A stretch of DNA of 64,000 nucleotides from Kutzneria chonburiensis (GTDB lineage Bacteria > Actinomycetota > Actinomycetes > Mycobacteriales > Pseudonocardiaceae), in the NCBI RefSeq assembly GCF_028622115.1, contig NZ_CP097263.1, positions 3,286,001 through 3,350,000 on the forward strand. Direction: 5' to 3'. A program made the translations under genes and the position numbers. The notes under the pieces are model-generated. The model was not told the origin of the DNA. It saw nothing but the letters and a program-made list of their open reading frames with translations, and ran no database searches. Below are positions 60,911-64,000 of the stretch, one piece after another (position 1 is the stretch's first letter; each line of letters starts with the position of its first letter).

Positions 60911-61767
60911 TGGGGACGATGATCGAGACGACCACCCTGGCGGATCCGATCGAGCGGCTGGCCGACGGCGGCTGGCTGCGGCCGACCGGCGGGCCGGGAC
61001 TGCTCAGCTTCACGCCGAAGTTCGAGACCGTGATGGCCGGCCTGCAGGCCGCGCTGACCGCGGCCGATCCGACGGGATCGGCCGGCCCGACCTGGCACCC
61101 GCCGGTGGTGCCGCTGGCCAATATCGAACGGGCCCAGTACACCGAGGCGTTCCCGCACCTGCTGGGCTCCGTGCACGCGCTCTCCTCCCAGGACCAGGAC
61201 GCCGACCGGACGCCCACCGATGTCGTTCTCGCGCCGGCGGTCTGCTACTCCGTCTATCCGGAGGTGGCCAACAGTGTCGTCGAGGGGCCGCTGTACTTCG
61301 ACGCCGCCGGCTACTGCTACCGCCACGAGGCGACCGCCGAGCTCGGCCGGTTCCGGTCCTTCCGCATGCGGGAGTTCGTCATCGTCGGTGACGCGTCGGC
61401 GGCCTGGCAGTGGCGCGACGCCTGGATCGCCCGCTGCGAGGCGCTGTTCAGCCGGCTCGGGCTGACGCCGGTCGTGACGCCGGCCAGCGACCCGTTCTTC
61501 GGTCCCGGCGGCCGGTTCATGAAGTCCAGCCAGATCGAGCAGAACCTGAAGTTCGAGTTCGTGGTGGCGCTGCACGACGACGACCCCGGCACGGCCATCG
61601 CCTCGGCCAACTGCCACAAGGAGCATCTGGGCGAGCGGTTCGCCATCGACCACGCGGACGGCGGCCCGGCGCACAGCTCCTGCATGGCGTTCGGCCTGGA
61701 GCGGACGGCGTTGGCGCTGATCCACGCGCACGGCGACGACCTGGCCGACTGGCCGACACTGGTCTGA
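60910..61767 (+). CDS. Amino acid:carrier-protein ligase (class II aaRS-like)
   Basis: 285 residues from ATG 60910 (TGATG overlap). It matches the catalytic core of class II synthetases without a tRNA-binding domain: PAVCYSVYPEVANSVVEGPLYFDAAGYCYRHEATAELGRFRSFRMREFVIVGD (motif 2) and SCMAFGLERTALALI (motif 3), plus SANCHKEHLGERF, which holds zinc- or substrate-binding residues. Such SerRS-like ligases activate Gly, Ala or a related small amino acid and load it on a dedicated carrier. The carrier gene directly before it supports this role. The amino acid cannot be read from sequence alone. Confidence 0.92.
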   Translation: MGTMIETTTLADPIERLADGGWLRPTGGPGLLSFTPKFETVMAGLQAALTAADPTGSAGPTWHPPVVPLANIERAQYTEAFPHLLGSVHALSSQDQDADRTPTDVVLAPAVCYSVYPEVANSVVEGPLYFDAAGYCYRHEATAELGRFRSFRMREFVIVGDASAAWQWRDAWIARCEALFSRLGLTPVVTPASDPFFGPGGRFMKSSQIEQNLKFEFVVALHDDDPGTAIASANCHKEHLGERFAIDHADGGPAHSSCMAFGLERTALALIHAHGDDLADWPTLV

Positions 61768-61770
61768 GCA

Positions 61771-61811
61771 CGAGAACGGGCCGGCGGTCTTCGACCGCCG
61801 GCCCGTTCTCG
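61771..61811. terminator. Bidirectional terminator with 19-bp stem
   Basis: 61771-61789 (CGAGAACGGGCCGGCGGTC) is perfectly complementary to 61793-61811 with loop TTC, between the convergent ligase and regulator genes. Confidence 0.8.
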
Positions 61812-61816
61812 TTGTG

Positions 61817-63001
61817 TCAGAAGCCGACAACCTGCTCCTGGAGATCCAGTGCCACCTCATCCACATAGGGCGCGAGCCGGTAGCGGTAGCGGTCCGTGGC
61901 GTCGGCGACGATCAGCGACGCCTCCAGCAGCTCCGACAGCAGCATCAACGGGTTCCGCACCGGTATCGGCAGCACGTCGTCCACGGTGAACAGTGGCGTC
62001 GGCAGCATGGCCAGGCTGCGCAACAACGTGCGGTGATCCTCGGTCAGCAGGTCCAGGTCCCACCGCAGGCTCTCGGCCAGGGAACGCTGATGCCGCAACA
62101 AGGCGTGGTCGTTCGTCCACAGCATCTGCGTCGACGGGCCGTGGGCCAGCAACGCCGTCACCGGGATCGTCCGCAGCCGTTCAGCGGCGAACTCCAGCCA
62201 GCGCGGCAGGCCACCGAGCCGCCGGCACAGCTCGGCGACCAGCGGGAGTTCGTCGGCCGACCACGCGTCCGCGCCCACGTGCCGCAGCATCAGCTCTTCG
62301 CCTTCCACCGTGAGCGGCCGGATCTCGCAGTTGACACCGAGGCGCTCCGTGAGCTTGCGGCGGGCCGTGGTCAGCACGTGCAGGCCGAGGTAGCGGCCGA
62401 GCAGCTCCTTGGTGACGGCGGTGACGCTGTCCGGAATGTGTTCGGCGTTGTCCAGCACCAGCAGCAGGTCGGCCGCCCGCTCGTCGGTCCGGTCCCAGCC
62501 AAGCTGCTGGCGCACGCGCTGCCGGACCGTGGTGGTCTGGTCACCGAGACGTTCCGACGGGACATCGCCGAGCTCCACGACGACAACGCCGTCGCGGAAA
62601 CTCGGGCCGACCTCGGCGGCAATGCTCAGTGCGAGGCGCGTCTTGCCAACGCCGCCGGGGCCGATGAACGTGGTCAACCGGTTGGCCCGCACCGTCTGCG
62701 CCAGCCGCTCGTGCTCCGCGCGCGGACCGACCAGCGCCGTCGGCAATGGCTGCGGACCACGCCATCGAAGCTGGTCCGGGGCCGGCTCAGGCGTGTCCTT
62801 GACGCCGAGCGCGTCGGCCAGCAGATCGACCGACGAGCGGCGCGGCGACTGCACCCAGCCGAGCTCCAGGTTCCGGATCGTCCGGACGCTCAGTCCGGAC
62901 CGCTCGGCCAGCTCCTCCTGCGTCCAGCCGCGTTCCTCGCGCAGCGCCGCGATCCGCGTCGCGTCCCAGGTGTTCCGGCGGATTCCCAGCACAGGCATCA
63001 T
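61817..63001 (-). CDS. XRE-HTH regulator with NB-ARC-like ATPase domain
   Basis: 394 residues from ATG 63001 (a second ATG follows at once). An XRE HTH (IAALREERGWTQEELAERSGLSVRTIRNLELGWVQSP, about 17-53) precedes a STAND-type ATPase: Walker A LTTFIGPGGVGKTRLALSI (about 110-128) and Walker B ADLLLVLDNAEHI. The C-terminal part is helical and short; the long TPR region of related regulators is missing. It overlaps the ABC gene by 4 bp and so is co-transcribed with it. Likely the cluster regulator. Confidence 0.9.
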   Translation of the reverse strand: MMPVLGIRRNTWDATRIAALREERGWTQEELAERSGLSVRTIRNLELGWVQSPRRSSVDLLADALGVKDTPEPAPDQLRWRGPQPLPTALVGPRAEHERLAQTVRANRLTTFIGPGGVGKTRLALSIAAEVGPSFRDGVVVVELGDVPSERLGDQTTTVRQRVRQQLGWDRTDERAADLLLVLDNAEHIPDSVTAVTKELLGRYLGLHVLTTARRKLTERLGVNCEIRPLTVEGEELMLRHVGADAWSADELPLVAELCRRLGGLPRWLEFAAERLRTIPVTALLAHGPSTQMLWTNDHALLRHQRSLAESLRWDLDLLTEDHRTLLRSLAMLPTPLFTVDDVLPIPVRNPLMLLSELLEASLIVADATDRYRYRLAPYVDEVALDLQEQVVGF

Positions 63002-64000
63002 CGGTACCCTCTGGATTGAAGTTCGTAGAGCTCGGCGTACATGCCGCCGCCGGCCATCAGTTCCTGGTGGCTGCCGACCTCACGCACCCGGCCCTGGTCG
63101 AGCACGACGATCAGATCGGCCATGCCGACGGTCGAGAACCGGTGCGACACCAGCAGCGTGACGGTGCTGCGCTGCCTGGCCGTACGAGCGGCGGCCGCGA
63201 AGCGCTCGAACAGCATGTGTTCGGTATGGGCATCGAGCGCGGCGGTCGGCTCGTCGAAGACGACCAGCAGCGGATCCGTGCGCATCAGGCCACGGGCCAG
63301 CGCCAGCTTCTGCCACTGCCCGCCGGACAGCTCGACGCCGTCGTCCCACCGGGTGCCCAGCTGCGTCTCCAAGCCCTGCGGCAGGCTCTGGACGACACTG
63401 GAAGCACCGGCTCGTTCCACCGCCGCGCCGACGGCCACCAGGTCGTCGATCCGCGGCAGGTCACCGACGCCGACCGACTCCCGCACCGGGAACTCCAGCT
63501 TGGCGAAGTCCTGGAACGCGGCGGCGCACCGCTGCTGCCAGTGCGCGGTGTCGAATGCAGCCATGTCGGCGCCGTCGACCAGGATCTGCCCGGACTCCGG
63601 CTTGCCGAACCCGCTCAGCAGCTTCACCAACGTCGTCTTGCCAGCCCCGTTGTCGCCGACCAGGGCGACGACCGCGCCGGCCGGCAACCGCACCGACACG
63701 CCGTCCAGCACCGGTTTGCCGGGGTAGCCGAAGCGCACATCCCACAGCTCGATGCCGTCGTGCAGAGTCTCGGGCACGGCCTCGGAGCCGGTGCGTCGCG
63801 TGCCGGCGGCATACTGCTTGAGCCACATGAATCGCTGGCCGACCCTCAGCACGAACAGGAAGTCGGTGCCGTACATGACGGCCGTGCCGACAGTGGACGT
63901 CATCTGCGCCGCCAGGCCCACCACCAGCACGACATCGCCGGCGGTGGCGTTGTGGTTGACGACGTGCATCAGCGCCAGGCCGATCGCGCCGATGTAAGCC
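62998..64000 (-). CDS. ABC exporter, permease-ATPase (partial, 5' end beyond window)
   Basis: The window holds the last 333 residues or so. Parts of the membrane domain (AGDVVLVVGLAAQMTSTVGTAVMYGTDFLFVL) precede a complete ATPase: Walker A ALVGDNGAGKTTLVKL, Q-loop FQDFAKLEF, signature VELSGGQWQKLALARGL, Walker B PLLVVFDEPTAALDA and the His of LLVSHRFSTV. This is a half-size exporter, likely for the peptide product. It is followed by the regulator gene with a 4-bp overlap. The start lies outside the window. Confidence 0.93.
   Translation of the reverse strand, partial: AYIGAIGLALMHVVNHNATAGDVVLVVGLAAQMTSTVGTAVMYGTDFLFVLRVGQRFMWLKQYAAGTRRTGSEAVPETLHDGIELWDVRFGYPGKPVLDGVSVRLPAGAVVALVGDNGAGKTTLVKLLSGFGKPESGQILVDGADMAAFDTAHWQQRCAAAFQDFAKLEFPVRESVGVGDLPRIDDLVAVGAAVERAGASSVVQSLPQGLETQLGTRWDDGVELSGGQWQKLALARGLMRTDPLLVVFDEPTAALDAHTEHMLFERFAAAARTARQRSTVTLLVSHRFSTVGMADLIVVLDQGRVREVGSHQELMAGGGMYAELYELQSRGYR

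Noticed and set aside
36131-64000. Kutzneride cluster
   Set aside because: No flavin halogenases, piperazate genes or cyclopropyl-glycine genes are present, and the A-domain codes do not fit.
36131-64000. Siderophore cluster (staphyloferrin B-like) because of SbnA/SbnB
   Set aside because: No IucA/IucC-type synthetases, siderophore receptor or iron-box-like sequences are seen; SbnA/SbnB also serve peptide antibiotics.
1-64000. tRNA, rRNA, CRISPR array or replication origin
   Set aside because: No cloverleaf, rRNA-like or regularly spaced repeat sequence was found on reading both strands by eye; a covariance-model search was not possible here.

Overview
The window is high-GC (about 70%) DNA with dense, often overlapping genes, GTG/TTG starts, many TetR/AraC/LuxR regulators, secreted glycosidases carrying F5/8-type C domains, and a nonribosomal peptide (NRPS) cluster. 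This fits a large-genome filamentous actinomycete, probably of the Pseudonocardiales (for example a Kutzneria- or Amycolatopsis-like genus). The genus is inference; no rRNA or tRNA gene is present to settle it.

Bases 1-28310 are a mixed accessory and catabolic region. It begins with the 5' part of a MocR-type regulator. A DoxX-cupin fusion gene follows, divergent from a TetR gene, and then an SDR gene; both promoters carry GGAC-N6-GTCC. Next come a secreted GH3 enzyme behind a 36-bp perfect palindrome, a TetR gene with an apparent frameshift beside a 17-bp inverted repeat, an ECF sigma factor with a membrane-anchored partner, and a large secreted BNR-repeat protein. After these lie cupin/GlxA regulator pairs, a three-gene hydrolase/enoyl-CoA hydratase/SnoaL operon, a secreted GH92 alpha-mannosidase, a TetR/aldehyde dehydrogenase pair, a LAL-type LuxR regulator, a tannase-family esterase and a small secreted protein.

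Bases 28311-36137 contain an HTH-nSTAND-WD40 protein, a winged-helix regulator, a DUF222/HNH endonuclease gene flanked by inverted copies of a hairpin element (107-bp core, one mismatch, different but still self-complementary outer stems), a C-rich non-coding tract and a secreted sedolisin protease.

Bases 36131-64000 are a biosynthetic cluster. Operon A (minus strand, 47628 to 36131) is eight genes joined by 1- or 4-base overlaps: carrier-thioesterase, type II thioesterase, free adenylation domain, MbtH, A-T-C-T NRPS, C-T-C-(remnant A)-T NRPS, a luciferase-type monooxygenase fragment and a flavin reductase. Operon B (minus strand, 59107 to 48857) is ten genes: SbnA and SbnB (2,3-diaminopropionate), a carbamoyltransferase-KASIII fusion, an ATP-grasp ligase, a PLP decarboxylase, an ACP, a Cys-less thiolase-fold protein, two acyl-CoA dehydrogenase-like proteins (one with an apparent frameshift) and a luciferase-family monooxygenase. 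Operon C (plus strand, 59268-61767) is a free condensation domain, a carrier protein and a class II synthetase-like amino acid:carrier-protein ligase. An asparagine/arginine-oxygenase-like Fe(II)/2-oxoglutarate enzyme (47803-48786) is divergent from operon A. A regulator and an ABC exporter running off the right edge follow.

Working model (inference): the cluster makes diaminopropionate, carbamoylates it to 3-ureidoalanine (a glutamine isostere matching a Gln-like A-domain code), supplies Asn or beta-hydroxy-Asn through the free A domain and the oxygenase, delivers a small amino acid through the ligase/carrier/C triad, and builds a separate ACP-bound omega-amino acid with a butirosin-side-chain-like set (ACP, ATP-grasp ligase, decarboxylase, flavin monooxygenase, flavin reductase). 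I do not recognise the whole combination as a known pathway.
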